Part shown: piece by piece, positions 15,266 to 23,365 of the stretch
Position numbering within the stretch: position 1 is the first letter of the stretch
Layout: every line of letters begins with the position of its first letter
DNA from: JALYUA01 sp039933215
Lineage (GTDB): Bacteria; Acidobacteriota; Thermoanaerobaculia; UBA5066; Gp7-AA6
Direction: 5' to 3'
NCBI GenBank assembly: GCA_039933215.1
Contig: JBDTOO010000008.1
Coordinates: 12,663-76,662 of the forward strand
Length of the DNA stretch: 64,000 nt
Program-made: the position numbers and the translations under genes
Notes under the pieces: generated by a model
What the model saw: only the letters and a program-made list of their open reading frames with translations
What the model was told of the DNA's origin: nothing
Databases searched by the model: none

Positions 15266-16123
15266 TCAGTCGGGCGGCGCGACCGACGAAGCTGCCGCCG
15301 CGGGAGCCGGCCCCCCGAGGGTGGTCCAGGCGACGGCCCCGAGCACGACGAGGCCGCCGGCGATCGCGTAGACGCTCGGCCGCTCGCCCAGGAAGAGAAA
15401 GACCCAGATCGGATTCGAAACGGGCTCGAGCATTCCGATGAGAGAAGCCTGGGTCGCCGTGACGTATCGCAATCCGCGCACGAAGAGGAAATAGGCGCCG
15501 GCGAGCTGGAAGAATCCCAGAAACGCGAGGATCGCCGCGGACCGGCCCGTCAGCGACAGGTCTCCGGCGACGAAGGGAAAGAGCGCCGCGCACGCGAGGA
15601 CGTTGCCGTACGTGACGGCCGCTTCGGCGCCGCCTTCGCGCTGGCTGCGGAGAGACAGGACCAGGCCGGCGAAGAAGACGCCGGAGAGGAGCGCCATCGC
15701 GTCCCCGGCGCCGCCCGCGTGGAATTTTCCGACGAAGAAGAGGGCCATGCCGCCGAGCGCCACGGCGATCGCCGCCGCGTCCCGCCTCCGAAGCGGTTCG
15801 CGAAGCACGAACGGAGAGAGCAGGAGCACCCAGATCACGCCGCTGTACTGAAGGAAGATCGCGTTCGCGGCCGTCGTCCACTTCGTCGCGATCACGAACG
15901 TCGTGAGGCACGTCGCGTAGCTCACGAGCGCGGCCAGGAAGACCGGGCTCCATCGGGGCATCCGGGGCCGGAGGAAAACGAGCAGCGCCGCCGCCGCGAA
16001 GACCGAGCGAAAGAAGGCCACTTTCAGGGGCGGATCCGAGATCGCCTTGATCCCGATGCCCCCCGTCGACCAGAGAAGCGCCGCCGCGACGATGAGGAGT
16101 GTTCCGCGCCGGGAAGGAGTCAT
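15266..16123 (-). CDS. EamA/DMT family transporter
   Basis: 285 residues, ten predicted membrane helices in two five-helix EamA repeats. WSTGGIGIKAISDPPLKVAF and ATKWTTAANAIFLQYSGVIW mark repeat 1; GLRYVTATQASLIGMLEPVS and NPIWVFLFLGERPS mark repeat 2. It exports or imports small metabolites across the inner membrane; the substrate is not predictable. The ATG overlaps the stop of the P1 peptidase gene (ATGA), so the two are probably co-translated. Confidence 0.92.
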   Translation of the reverse strand: MTPSRRGTLLIVAAALLWSTGGIGIKAISDPPLKVAFFRSVFAAAALLVFLRPRMPRWSPVFLAALVSYATCLTTFVIATKWTTAANAIFLQYSGVIWVLLLSPFVLREPLRRRDAAAIAVALGGMALFFVGKFHAGGAGDAMALLSGVFFAGLVLSLRSQREGGAEAAVTYGNVLACAALFPFVAGDLSLTGRSAAILAFLGFFQLAGAYFLFVRGLRYVTATQASLIGMLEPVSNPIWVFLFLGERPSVYAIAGGLVVLGAVAWTTLGGPAPAAAASSVAPPD

Positions 16124-17052
16124 GGCCGTGCGACGGCGGACGCGATGGCGCGCGCCGTCACTTCGGCCGCCGCCGCTCCGATCTGAAGGCGGATCGCGAG
16201 ATCCGGGACCGGGCCGGCCGGGGCGAGAGCGAACGTCACGTCGCCATCGACGACGGAGTGCGCCGGCCGGACCGCGCGGGCAATGCCGTCGTGCGCCTCG
16301 ATCGCCACGCGCTTCAACGAGCCGGTCTCGAAGGGGACGCTGGTGGCGACGCAGACGAGCGTCGTGTTCGCTCCGGCCTCGGCGGCCGGTCGAGTCGACG
16401 GCGGCTCCTCCCACAGCGCCCGGGCCGACCGGACGAACCCGCCGCGGGGATCCGCCGGTGCGGCGAGCAGCGCGCCGGTCTCGGGGTCGACGACGTCGCC
16501 GAAGGGGTTCACCACCGCGATCGCCGCCACGCGCGCGCCGCCGGGAAGCTCGAGGGTCGCCGCGCCGAGACCGCCCGGCGCCGCGCGCGCGATCCCGTGC
16601 ATCTTTCCCGCCATCGCCCCCGCGCCCGCCCCCGCGCGCCCGATCCGGACGGGCTCGGTGGAGGCGGCGCGGCAGGCCGCCTCGCCCATTGCCTCGTCCG
16701 GAAACGCATCGGGATCGCCGACCTCGAGGTCGAAGATCACAGCGGCGGCGACGATCGGGACGCGCGCGCGTCCCACGGCGAAGCCCGTCCTCTCCCGGCG
16801 GAGCCACGCGGCGACTCCCGTCGCGGCCGCCAGGCCGAACGCGCTTCCTCCGGTGAAGAGGAGCGCGTGGATCTCGGAGACCAGGTTGCCGGGCGTGAAC
16901 ACGCCGGTCTCGCGCGTGCCGGGCGCGCCTCCGCGGACGTCGACCGCGGCGATCGTTCCGGCGGGCGGCAGGATGACCGTGCATCCCGTGCGTCTCTCGA
17001 GGTCTTCCGCGTGCCCGATCCGGTATCCGGGCAAAAAGGAAACGGCGGTCAA
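16120..17052 (-). CDS. P1 family (DmpA-type) peptidase
   Basis: About 310 residues of the N-terminal nucleophile family S58/P1 (DmpA/L-aminopeptidase). The pattern FLPGYRIGHAEDLERRTGCT, LLFTGGSAFGLAAATGVAAW, VVNPFGDVVDP and GANTTLVCVATSVPF is typical; autocleavage would occur near the GANTT motif. It cleaves small N-terminal residues or beta-peptides. The start is uncertain: TTG 17052 is chosen because ATG 17190 would overlap the SprT gene by 100 nt. Downstream coupling to an EamA transporter suggests product export. Confidence 0.85.
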   Translation of the reverse strand: MTAVSFLPGYRIGHAEDLERRTGCTVILPPAGTIAAVDVRGGAPGTRETGVFTPGNLVSEIHALLFTGGSAFGLAAATGVAAWLRRERTGFAVGRARVPIVAAAVIFDLEVGDPDAFPDEAMGEAACRAASTEPVRIGRAGAGAGAMAGKMHGIARAAPGGLGAATLELPGGARVAAIAVVNPFGDVVDPETGALLAAPADPRGGFVRSARALWEEPPSTRPAAEAGANTTLVCVATSVPFETGSLKRVAIEAHDGIARAVRPAHSVVDGDVTFALAPAGPVPDLAIRLQIGAAAAEVTARAIASAVARP

Positions 17053-17090
17053 GGAGCGGCCGCCCGCGCGCGTCGCGACGACAAGGCCGC

Positions 17091-17570
17091 CTAGACCCTC
17101 CGCAGCCGGGATGGTCTGCCGGCCCGATGGCACGCGAGGCAGAAGCGCGCCGATCGGAAGGCCCGGAAGCGTCGAAAGAGCTCCTCGCATCCGTCGCAGC
17201 GGTACATGACGGTCTTGCGCTCCCGGAACCGCCGCAGGGCGGGAGTCTCCGGCGCCGGCCTCCGCTTCGCCCCGAGCTGCCGCGCGAGCCGCCAGAAGAG
17301 GGGGCCGTGGCCGACCCTCGGACCTCGGAGGGCGAACGCCCAGGCGTGAGCGGCCTCGTGACGAAGCGTGTCTCCGCGCTCTGCCTCCGAGAGGTGCGCG
17401 GAGATTGTGATCCGGTGGGACGCGCCGTATACGATCTCGCCCCCGGTGAGCTTGCGCTCCGAGAGGCGCACAGTCGCCGGCCCGAGTCCGAATCGAGCGG
17501 CGAGGCGGTCGTAGAGGAGCTGCAGGCGCGCTTCGTCATCCAGCGATCCGATCTGGAAGAGAAGGCTCAC
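17091..17570 (-). CDS. SprT-like zinc metallopeptidase domain protein
   Basis: 159 residues. The zinc-protease motif is HEAAH (71-75) with a third His in GHGPLF (H88), as in SprT/Spartan-type domains. A C-terminal zinc ribbon holds Cys 125, 128, 144 and 147 (CDGC and CLAC). The DNA-repair role of eukaryotic Spartan does not necessarily carry over. It begins at GTG 17570 without a Shine-Dalgarno; a TAATCT hexamer 7 nt upstream suggests a leaderless mRNA. Confidence 0.88.
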   Translation of the reverse strand: MSLLFQIGSLDDEARLQLLYDRLAARFGLGPATVRLSERKLTGGEIVYGASHRITISAHLSEAERGDTLRHEAAHAWAFALRGPRVGHGPLFWRLARQLGAKRRPAPETPALRRFRERKTVMYRCDGCEELFRRFRAFRSARFCLACHRAGRPSRLRRV

Positions 17571-17628
17571 GCGGATAAGATTAACGCGAAGATCGACTCA
17601 CGGAGAAAACGAAGGACGGGAGGATGGG

Positions 17629-18387
17629 ATGTTTCGAAAAATCGCGTCATGTTTCGCCGCGTCGCTGGCTCTCGCGACGGCGCTCTTCGCGCAGACCGCC
17701 GGCAAGTCCGTCGACTATCCGAGCGGCTCGGAAAAAGTGTCGGGATATCTCGCCGCGCCCGCCGCGGCCGGAAAAAAGCCGGCGATCGTCGTCATCCAGG
17801 AGTGGTGGGGGTTGAACGACTTCATCAAGGCGAAGACCGATGCCTTCTCCAAGGCCGGCTACGTCGCGCTCGCGGTCGACCTCTATCGCGGCAAGGTCGC
17901 CACGGACGCCGATACCGCGCACCAGCTCATGCGCGGCCTTCCGGAGGACCGCGCGATCCGCGATCTGAAGGCGGCGGTGGCGTACCTGCGGACCCGGCCG
18001 GACGTGGACGGGAAGAGGATCGGATCGATCGGATGGTGCATGGGAGGCGGCTACTCCCTCGGCCTCGCGCTTGCCGAGCCGACGCTCGCGGGCACGGTGA
18101 TCTATTACGGCCGCCTCGTCACGGACGATGCCGCGATCGGATCCCTGAAGGTCCCGCTGCTCGGCAATTTTGGCGGCCAGGATCAGGGCATTCCGCCCGC
18201 CAGCGTGAAGGAGTTCGAGCGCAAGGCGAAGGCCGCGGGCAAGGACGTGGATTTCAAGATCTATGACGACGCCGGGCACGGGTTCGCGTCTTCCCCGGAC
18301 CCGAAGACTTTCCGGGCGGACGACGCGCGCGATGCCGATGCCCGGGCGGATGCTTTTCTCGCGAGGAAGCTGAAGGGCGGCGCCTAG
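17629..18387 (+). CDS. secreted dienelactone hydrolase family protein
   Basis: 252 residues: a signal peptide (MFRKIASCFAASLALATALFA-Q) on a complete dienelactone-hydrolase fold. The Cys-Asp-His triad is visible as GWCMGGG (C137), GGQDQG (D185) and DAGHGF (H217), with the family Glu in IQEWWG (E58). It hydrolyses an ester or lactone; export to the periplasm separates it from classical chlorocatechol enzymes. A strong GGGAGGATGGG ribosome-binding site precedes the ATG. Confidence 0.93.
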   Translation: MFRKIASCFAASLALATALFAQTAGKSVDYPSGSEKVSGYLAAPAAAGKKPAIVVIQEWWGLNDFIKAKTDAFSKAGYVALAVDLYRGKVATDADTAHQLMRGLPEDRAIRDLKAAVAYLRTRPDVDGKRIGSIGWCMGGGYSLGLALAEPTLAGTVIYYGRLVTDDAAIGSLKVPLLGNFGGQDQGIPPASVKEFERKAKAAGKDVDFKIYDDAGHGFASSPDPKTFRADDARDADARADAFLARKLKGGA

Positions 18388-18445
18388 CCGGCTCGCCGCG
18401 AGGCCCCTTCTCGTGCGGTGGCGCACAGGATCAGGGCCTTCGTGC

Positions 18446-18454
18446 TGCTAGAAT
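18446..18454 (+). promoter_or_regulatory. extended -10 of the ferredoxin gene
   Basis: TGC-TAGAAT, followed by a 30-nt leader that carries AAGGAGGA 9 nt before ATG 18485. Unlike most -10 elements here, this transcript has a normal Shine-Dalgarno. Confidence 0.55.
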
Positions 18455-18484
18455 CCCCCGCGCTCGGAAGGAGGAGCGAATTCG

Positions 18485-18754
18485 ATGGGCATGTACATCA
18501 TCGCGGAACCCTGCATCGGCACGAAGGACACGGCGTGCGTCGACGTGTGTCCCGTCGATTGCATCCATCCGCGCAAGGACGAGAAGGAATTCGAGACGGC
18601 GGAGATGCTGTACATAGATCCTGACGTCTGTATCCAGTGCGGCAATTGCGAGCCCGCCTGTCCGGTGACCGCGATCTTCACCGAGGAAACGATCCCGGAC
18701 AAATGGAAGCAATATCTGCAGATCAACGCGGACTGGTACAAGAACCGCGCGTGA
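18485..18754 (+). CDS. fdxA: 7Fe-type ferredoxin
   Basis: 89 residues. Cluster ligands are Cys 10, 18, 22 and 26 (C-IGTKDTA-C-VDV-C-PVD-C) and 49, 52, 55 and 59 (CIQCGNCEPACP). The usual second Cys of the first motif is Thr13, which is the FdxA pattern for one [3Fe-4S] plus one [4Fe-4S] cluster. It is a small soluble electron carrier. Monocistronic, ending at a 15-bp terminator stem. Confidence 0.95.
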   Translation: MGMYIIAEPCIGTKDTACVDVCPVDCIHPRKDEKEFETAEMLYIDPDVCIQCGNCEPACPVTAIFTEETIPDKWKQYLQINADWYKNRA

Positions 18755-18786
18755 ACGCCGCACGGCAGACCGCACGGGCCTCCACG

Positions 18787-18820
18787 AATAAAAAGGGAGC
18801 CGGAAGGCTCCCTTTTTATT
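18787..18820. terminator. bidirectional intrinsic terminator
   Basis: A perfect 15-bp stem: AATAAAAAGGGAGCC (18787-18801), loop GGAA, GGCTCCCTTTTTATT. It serves the ferredoxin gene on the plus strand and the 18847 gene on the minus strand. Confidence 0.95.
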
Positions 18821-18846
18821 TCGGCGGTCCGCCGGCTTCGAGAGCC

Positions 18847-19143
18847 CTAGCGGGCGACGCTGATCTGATGCGCGAGGTTCTGCCCATCGGGAAGCGTCGT
18901 GTAGCGGATCGTCACCTTGGCGCCGACGGCGAGGGTGCCGTTGATCCTGGTGTCGGTCGTCCAGACGAATCGCGTCTCGGGGCCGTTCGAGACGGCCACG
19001 GACACGGCGCGCTCGGAGGCCTGGACCTTCGAGACGTTTCCGGCCGCCGTCAGCATCTTCTCCGGGGCGGGCGCGGCGAGGACCGCTCCCGCGGTGAAAG
19101 CGATCGCGAGAGTCAGCGCTGCGGCGCGGAAGGCGTTTCGCAT
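18847..19143 (-). CDS. secreted single OB-like repeat protein
   Basis: 98 residues from ATG 19143 (GGAGGAAA upstream), with a signal peptide (MRNAFRAAALTLAIAFTAGAVLA-A). The mature 70 residues form one repeat like those in the 2360 and 3222 proteins: GNVSKVQASERAVSV, then VGAKVTIRYTTLPDG and a final HQISVAR. It is the minimal member of this family. Function unknown; periplasmic or secreted. Confidence 0.8.
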   Translation of the reverse strand: MRNAFRAAALTLAIAFTAGAVLAAPAPEKMLTAAGNVSKVQASERAVSVAVSNGPETRFVWTTDTRINGTLAVGAKVTIRYTTLPDGQNLAHQISVAR

Positions 19144-19193
19144 GGTTTTCCTCCAGCTTCCAAGAACAACCCGGCGGCCCGTCGCATTTCCAT

Positions 19194-19222
19194 TTGACAC
19201 GGCGGAAGGCGATTCCTAAAAT
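19194..19222 (+). promoter_or_regulatory. consensus sigma-70 promoter of the TPR gene
   Basis: TTGACA (19194-19199), a 17-nt spacer, TAAAAT (19217-19222). The best -35/-10 pair in the window, drawn immediately upstream of the 19260 gene with a 30-nt leader. Confidence 0.85.
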
Positions 19223-19259
19223 ACGCCGTTTTTCCGCTACTTCCGGAGGGCATCGCGAA

Positions 19260-19931
19260 ATGGCCAAACGCTGGACGGAATCGGAGCAGCGCTTCCTCAA
19301 AGACAACGCGCAGAAGATGAGCGTGCAGGCGCTGGCCGATGTGCTGTCGGTGCGCATCGACGAGCTCGAGAAGAAGATGGAGAAGCTCGGACTCCTCGGC
19401 GGAGCCGAGTCGGCGCCGGCGGCGAAGAAGGCCCAGACGCTCAAGGAGCTGTCGCGCCACACAGAAAACGCCCGCAAGGATTTCGACCGGGGCGTCGCCG
19501 CCCTCCAGAAGAAGAAGTTCGACGAGTCGGAGCGCAACTTCCTCGATCTGATCCAGAAGTATCCGGATGAGAAAGAGCTCGTCGACCGCGCGCGCGTCTA
19601 TCTCGCGATCTGCGAGCGCCAGAAGCGGACGGCCGAGCCCGCGATGACGGAACCGGAAGAGTTCTACTACGCGGCCGTCGTCGAGAAGAACCGGGGCAAC
19701 GTGCCGGAGGCGATCGAACACCTGAAGCACGCCGTCAAGAAGAACGGCGGGGGCCGCGTCGACTTCCTCCTCGCCTGCTGCTACGCGCAGACGGGCGATT
19801 CCGAGGTGTCGCTCCAGCACCTGAAGCGGGCGATCGAAGAGGACCAGCGACATCGGATCCTGGCCCGGCACGACCGTGATTTCGATCCCCTCCGTGAAAC
19901 GCCGGAGTTCCAGGAGCTCCTCGCGTCCTGA
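19260..19931 (+). CDS. SANT/GcrA-like N-terminus plus TPR protein
   Basis: 223 residues from ATG 19260 (GGAGGG upstream). Residues 1-45 (RWTESEQRFLKDNAQKMSVQ, then ALADVLSVRIDELEKKMEKLG) look like a small Myb/SANT or GcrA-like helix-turn-helix. A linker is followed by three TPR-like helical pairs (about 75-205) containing FDRGVAALQKKKFDESERNF and AIEHLKHAVKKN. The last segment, RHILARHDRDFDPLRETPEF, is typical of a TPR-end motif. No signal peptide, so cytoplasmic. It could link DNA or RNA binding with protein scaffolding; function unknown. Confidence 0.85.
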   Translation: MAKRWTESEQRFLKDNAQKMSVQALADVLSVRIDELEKKMEKLGLLGGAESAPAAKKAQTLKELSRHTENARKDFDRGVAALQKKKFDESERNFLDLIQKYPDEKELVDRARVYLAICERQKRTAEPAMTEPEEFYYAAVVEKNRGNVPEAIEHLKHAVKKNGGGRVDFLLACCYAQTGDSEVSLQHLKRAIEEDQRHRILARHDRDFDPLRETPEFQELLAS

Positions 19932-19960
19932 CCGGAGCGGGCCGTCGTCGGAAAGGCCCG

Positions 19961-21415
19961 GTGACCTTGAAGAAGAAGTCGAAGCGCGCCGCCCCGGCGC
20001 GCGCCGTCCGTCCTCGGCGCTCCGTCGAGGAGGGACCGGTTCGCGTGATCGTGCTCGCGGCCGGCGCCGGCTCGCGGATGCGATCCTCCCTTCCCAAGGT
20101 TCTCCACCGGGTGGGAGGGCGTCCGCTGCTCGAGGCGGTCCTCGACGCGGCGGAACGGCTGTCGCCCTCCGAGACGGTCGTCGTCCTCGGGACGTCCCGC
20201 GCGCTCGTCGAAGCGTCGTTTGAGGGACGCGCCGTGCGTGTCGCCTTCCAGGACCCGCCCCTCGGAACGGGCGACGCCGCGCGGTGCGGACTCGAGGCGA
20301 TCGAGCCGTCCGGGGGCCCCGTCCTAGTTCTCTCGGGCGACGTCCCTCTGCTGCGCCCCGAGACCCTGGCGGAGCTCGTCCGAATGCGCCAGGCGGAGGA
20401 TCTCGATCTGGCGTTTCTCTCGTTCCGGCCGCCGGAAGCCGGCGCGTTCGGACGGGTCGTGCGGGACGCGCGCGGGGGCGTCCGCCGGATCGTCGAATCG
20501 AAGAACGCGACGGCGCGGGAGGTGAAGATCGGCGAGGTCAACGCGGGGGTCTACTGCTTCCGCGCGGAAGCGCTCGGGCGGTGCCTGTCCGGCATCCGGA
20601 AGAACGCCCTGACGGGGGAGTACTACCTGACGGACGCGGTCGAGCTCATCGCCGCGGCCGGAGGCCGAGTCGGCGCGATCGAGATCGCCGACTGGCGCGA
20701 GGCGTGGGGCATCAATACCCGCCGCGATCTCGCCGCCGCCGAGGAGATCGAGCGGCGCCGGTCGCTCGACCGCGCCCTGGACGGCGGCGTGACCATTCTC
20801 GATCCCGCGAGCGTCCGGATCGGACCGCGCGTCGAGGTTGCCGCCGACACCGTGCTCCATCCGTTCGTCTCCCTCGAAGGGCGGACGCGCATCGGCGAGG
20901 GGTGCGAGGTCTTTCCTTTCACACGCATCGCGGACTCCGAGCTCGACGCCGGTGCGGCGGTCGGACCTCACTGCGACGTCGAGGGCGCCCGCATCGGTCC
21001 CCGATCCCGCGTCGGCCCCTACTCCCGGCTGCGTCCGGGCACGGTGCTCGAAGAGGACGTTCGCGTCGGGAACTTCGTCGAGACGAAGAACGCCGTCCTC
21101 GGGCGCGGGACCAAGGCGCTGCACCTCTCTTATCTGGGGGACGCGGAGATCGGGGCGGGCGTGAACATCGGCGCCGGCGTGATCACCTGCAACTACGATG
21201 GCCAGAACAAGAACCGCACCGAGATCGGCGAAGGAGCGTTCGTGGGAAGCGATTCCCAGCTCGTCGCCCCGGTCCGGGTGGGGCGCGGCGCGTACGTCGG
21301 CGCCGGATCCACGATCACGAAGGACGTGCCCGACGGCGCGCTCGCCATTTCGCGGGAGAGCCAGAAGAACGTCGAGGGCTGGGCCGCCCGGCGCCGGGCG
21401 AAGAAAGCACATTAG
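19961..21415 (+). CDS. glmU: bifunctional GlmU: GlcN-1-P acetyltransferase / GlcNAc-1-P uridylyltransferase
   Basis: 484 residues, making UDP-GlcNAc for peptidoglycan and glycans. The N-terminal uridylyltransferase has VIVLAAGAGSRMRSSLPKVL, VLSGDVPLL and NAGVYCF. The C-terminal left-handed beta-helix has RIGPRVEVAADTVLHPFV and the acetyltransferase active-site region LHLSYLGDAEIGAGVNIG with NYDGQNK. About 20 extra Lys/Arg-rich residues precede the conserved domain. GTG start. It is followed by glmS after 39 nt, so both steps of amino-sugar supply are co-expressed. Confidence 0.97.
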   Translation: MTLKKKSKRAAPARAVRPRRSVEEGPVRVIVLAAGAGSRMRSSLPKVLHRVGGRPLLEAVLDAAERLSPSETVVVLGTSRALVEASFEGRAVRVAFQDPPLGTGDAARCGLEAIEPSGGPVLVLSGDVPLLRPETLAELVRMRQAEDLDLAFLSFRPPEAGAFGRVVRDARGGVRRIVESKNATAREVKIGEVNAGVYCFRAEALGRCLSGIRKNALTGEYYLTDAVELIAAAGGRVGAIEIADWREAWGINTRRDLAAAEEIERRRSLDRALDGGVTILDPASVRIGPRVEVAADTVLHPFVSLEGRTRIGEGCEVFPFTRIADSELDAGAAVGPHCDVEGARIGPRSRVGPYSRLRPGTVLEEDVRVGNFVETKNAVLGRGTKALHLSYLGDAEIGAGVNIGAGVITCNYDGQNKNRTEIGEGAFVGSDSQLVAPVRVGRGAYVGAGSTITKDVPDGALAISRESQKNVEGWAARRRAKKAH

Positions 21416-21454
21416 AGTGGATCCCGTGAAACTCTCGAAGAAGGCGGCGCGCTG

Positions 21455-23281
21455 ATGTGCGGAATCGTCGGCTACGTCGGGCCTCAGCAAGCCGCTCCGA
21501 TCCTCCTCGAGGGGCTGAAGCGCATGGAGTATCGCGGCTACGACTCGGCGGGCATCGCGACCCTCTCGAACGGGACTTTCGAGGTCCACCGGTGCCCCGG
21601 CAAGCTCGGCCGGCTGGTCGACCAGCTCGGGGGAAGAGCGGTGCCCGGCACGACCGGCATCGGCCACACGCGATGGGCGACGCACGGACGGCCGACGGAG
21701 GCGAACGCTCATCCCCATCGGGACTGCGGCGGAAAGGTCGTCGTCATCCACAACGGGATCTTCGAGAATTTCGCGGAGCGCAAGACGGCCCTCGCGGCGG
21801 AAGGACATCGCTTCACGAGCGAGACGGACACGGAGGTCTTCGCGCACGAGGTCGAGGCGGCCTTCCGCGGTGACCTCTTCTCCGCCGTCCGGGACGCGGC
21901 CCGGCGCCTGACGGGCGCCTACGCGGTCGTCGTCTCGTCGTCGGAGGAGCCCGGGGTCCTCGTCGCGGCGCGTTCCGGCCCTCCGATCGTGCTCGGGCTC
22001 GGCTCGGGGGAGAACTGGATCGCGTCGGACCCGGTGGCGCTCGTCCCGTGGACGCGCGACGTCGTGTTCCTCGAGGACGGCGACGTGGCACGCGTGGACC
22101 AAAACAGCGTCTCGGTATCCGACGTGGACGGCCGGCCGCTCGAACGCCCCGCCCACCGGGTCCTCTGGGACGCCGTGTCGGCCGAGAAGGGCGGATACCG
22201 CCACTTCATGGCGAAGGAGATCCACGAGCAGCCGACCGCCGTGTTCGAGACGCTCGGCGGGAAAGTGGCCCTCGAAACGGGCGAGCTTTTGTTCGACAGC
22301 CCGCTTCTCGCGCCCGATCGGGTCGCGGAGTTCGACCGCATACTCCTGCTCGCGTGCGGGACGTCCTGGCACTCCGCGCTCATCGGCAAGTTCCTGATCG
22401 AGGGCCTGGCTCGGGTTCCGGTCGAGGTCGACTACGGAAGCGAGTTCCGCTATCGCCGGCCCGTCGTCGGTCCGCGCACGCTGACGATCGGAATCTCCCA
22501 GTCGGGCGAGACCGCCGACACCGTCGCGGCGCTCCTGGAGGCCCGGCGCGCGGGCGCGCCGGTCGCCGCGATCGTCAACGCGCCCGGGAGCCAGATCGCC
22601 CGCATGGCGGAGGCCGTCTTTCCGACGCACGCGGGCCCGGAGATCGGCGTCGCGTCGACGAAGGCGTTCACGACGCAGCTCGTCGTCCTTTTCCTCCTCG
22701 CCGCCAAGCTGCGCGAGTCCCGCGGCCTCGGCCAGGGGCTCACGGAAGGCGAGCGCGAGGCCCTGACGCATCTTCCGAAGCAGCTCACCGAGGTGCTGCA
22801 GCAGGAGGCGCAGCTGGAGGCGCTCGCTCGCGAGTACCACGGCGCCCGGGACTTCCTGTTCCTGGGACGAGGTCTTCAGTACCCGGTGGCTCTCGAGGGC
22901 GCTCTGAAGCTGAAGGAGATCTCGTACATCCACGCCGAGGGCTATCCGGCGGGCGAGATGAAGCACGGGCCGATCGCCCTCGTCGACGAGAAGCTGCCCG
23001 TCGTCGTCCTCGCCCCGCACGACGCGTGGCGCGAGAAGACGCTTTCGAATCTCCGCGAGGTCAAGTCCCGCGACGGAATATCCATCGTGGTGACGACGCG
23101 GCCCGACGAGGAGCTGCGGGGCCTGGCCGACAGCGTCCTCGTTCTGCCCGAGTCGATCCCCGAGCTCCAGCCGATCCTGACCGTCGTGCCCCTCCAGCTC
23201 CTCGCGTACCACATCGCCGTGCGGCGCGGCTGCGACGTCGACCAGCCCCGTAACCTCGCGAAGTCGGTCACGGTCGAGTAG
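21455..23281 (+). CDS. glmS: glutamine-fructose-6-phosphate aminotransferase (isomerizing)
   Basis: 608 residues, the first step of UDP-GlcNAc synthesis. The N-terminal Cys nucleophile is exposed after Met (MCGIVGYVG), with GHTRWATHG and NGIFENF for the glutaminase. Two SIS domains carry LLACGTSWHSAL, ISQSGETADT and IGVASTKAFTTQ, and LKEISYIHAEGYPAGEMKHG is the C-terminal region. The final residues LAKSVTVE are the family C-terminus. No glmS ribozyme is visible in the 39-nt upstream gap. Confidence 0.98.
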   Translation: MCGIVGYVGPQQAAPILLEGLKRMEYRGYDSAGIATLSNGTFEVHRCPGKLGRLVDQLGGRAVPGTTGIGHTRWATHGRPTEANAHPHRDCGGKVVVIHNGIFENFAERKTALAAEGHRFTSETDTEVFAHEVEAAFRGDLFSAVRDAARRLTGAYAVVVSSSEEPGVLVAARSGPPIVLGLGSGENWIASDPVALVPWTRDVVFLEDGDVARVDQNSVSVSDVDGRPLERPAHRVLWDAVSAEKGGYRHFMAKEIHEQPTAVFETLGGKVALETGELLFDSPLLAPDRVAEFDRILLLACGTSWHSALIGKFLIEGLARVPVEVDYGSEFRYRRPVVGPRTLTIGISQSGETADTVAALLEARRAGAPVAAIVNAPGSQIARMAEAVFPTHAGPEIGVASTKAFTTQLVVLFLLAAKLRESRGLGQGLTEGEREALTHLPKQLTEVLQQEAQLEALAREYHGARDFLFLGRGLQYPVALEGALKLKEISYIHAEGYPAGEMKHGPIALVDEKLPVVVLAPHDAWREKTLSNLREVKSRDGISIVVTTRPDEELRGLADSVLVLPESIPELQPILTVVPLQLLAYHIAVRRGCDVDQPRNLAKSVTVE

Positions 23282-23365
23282 AAACCGGCGTCGGCGGAGC
23301 CGGCGCGGGGACGGCCGGGGCCGAAACCTGAACGCCGAGCGGCGACGTTAGACTGCAGGATCCTG

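Noticed and set aside
21416..21454. A glmS ribozyme
   Set aside because: Only 39 nt separates glmU and glmS, with no ribozyme-like fold.
20324..23212. A 962-codon minus-strand open frame across glmU and glmS
   Set aside because: Antisense shadow of two certain genes; no recognisable domain or ribosome-binding site.
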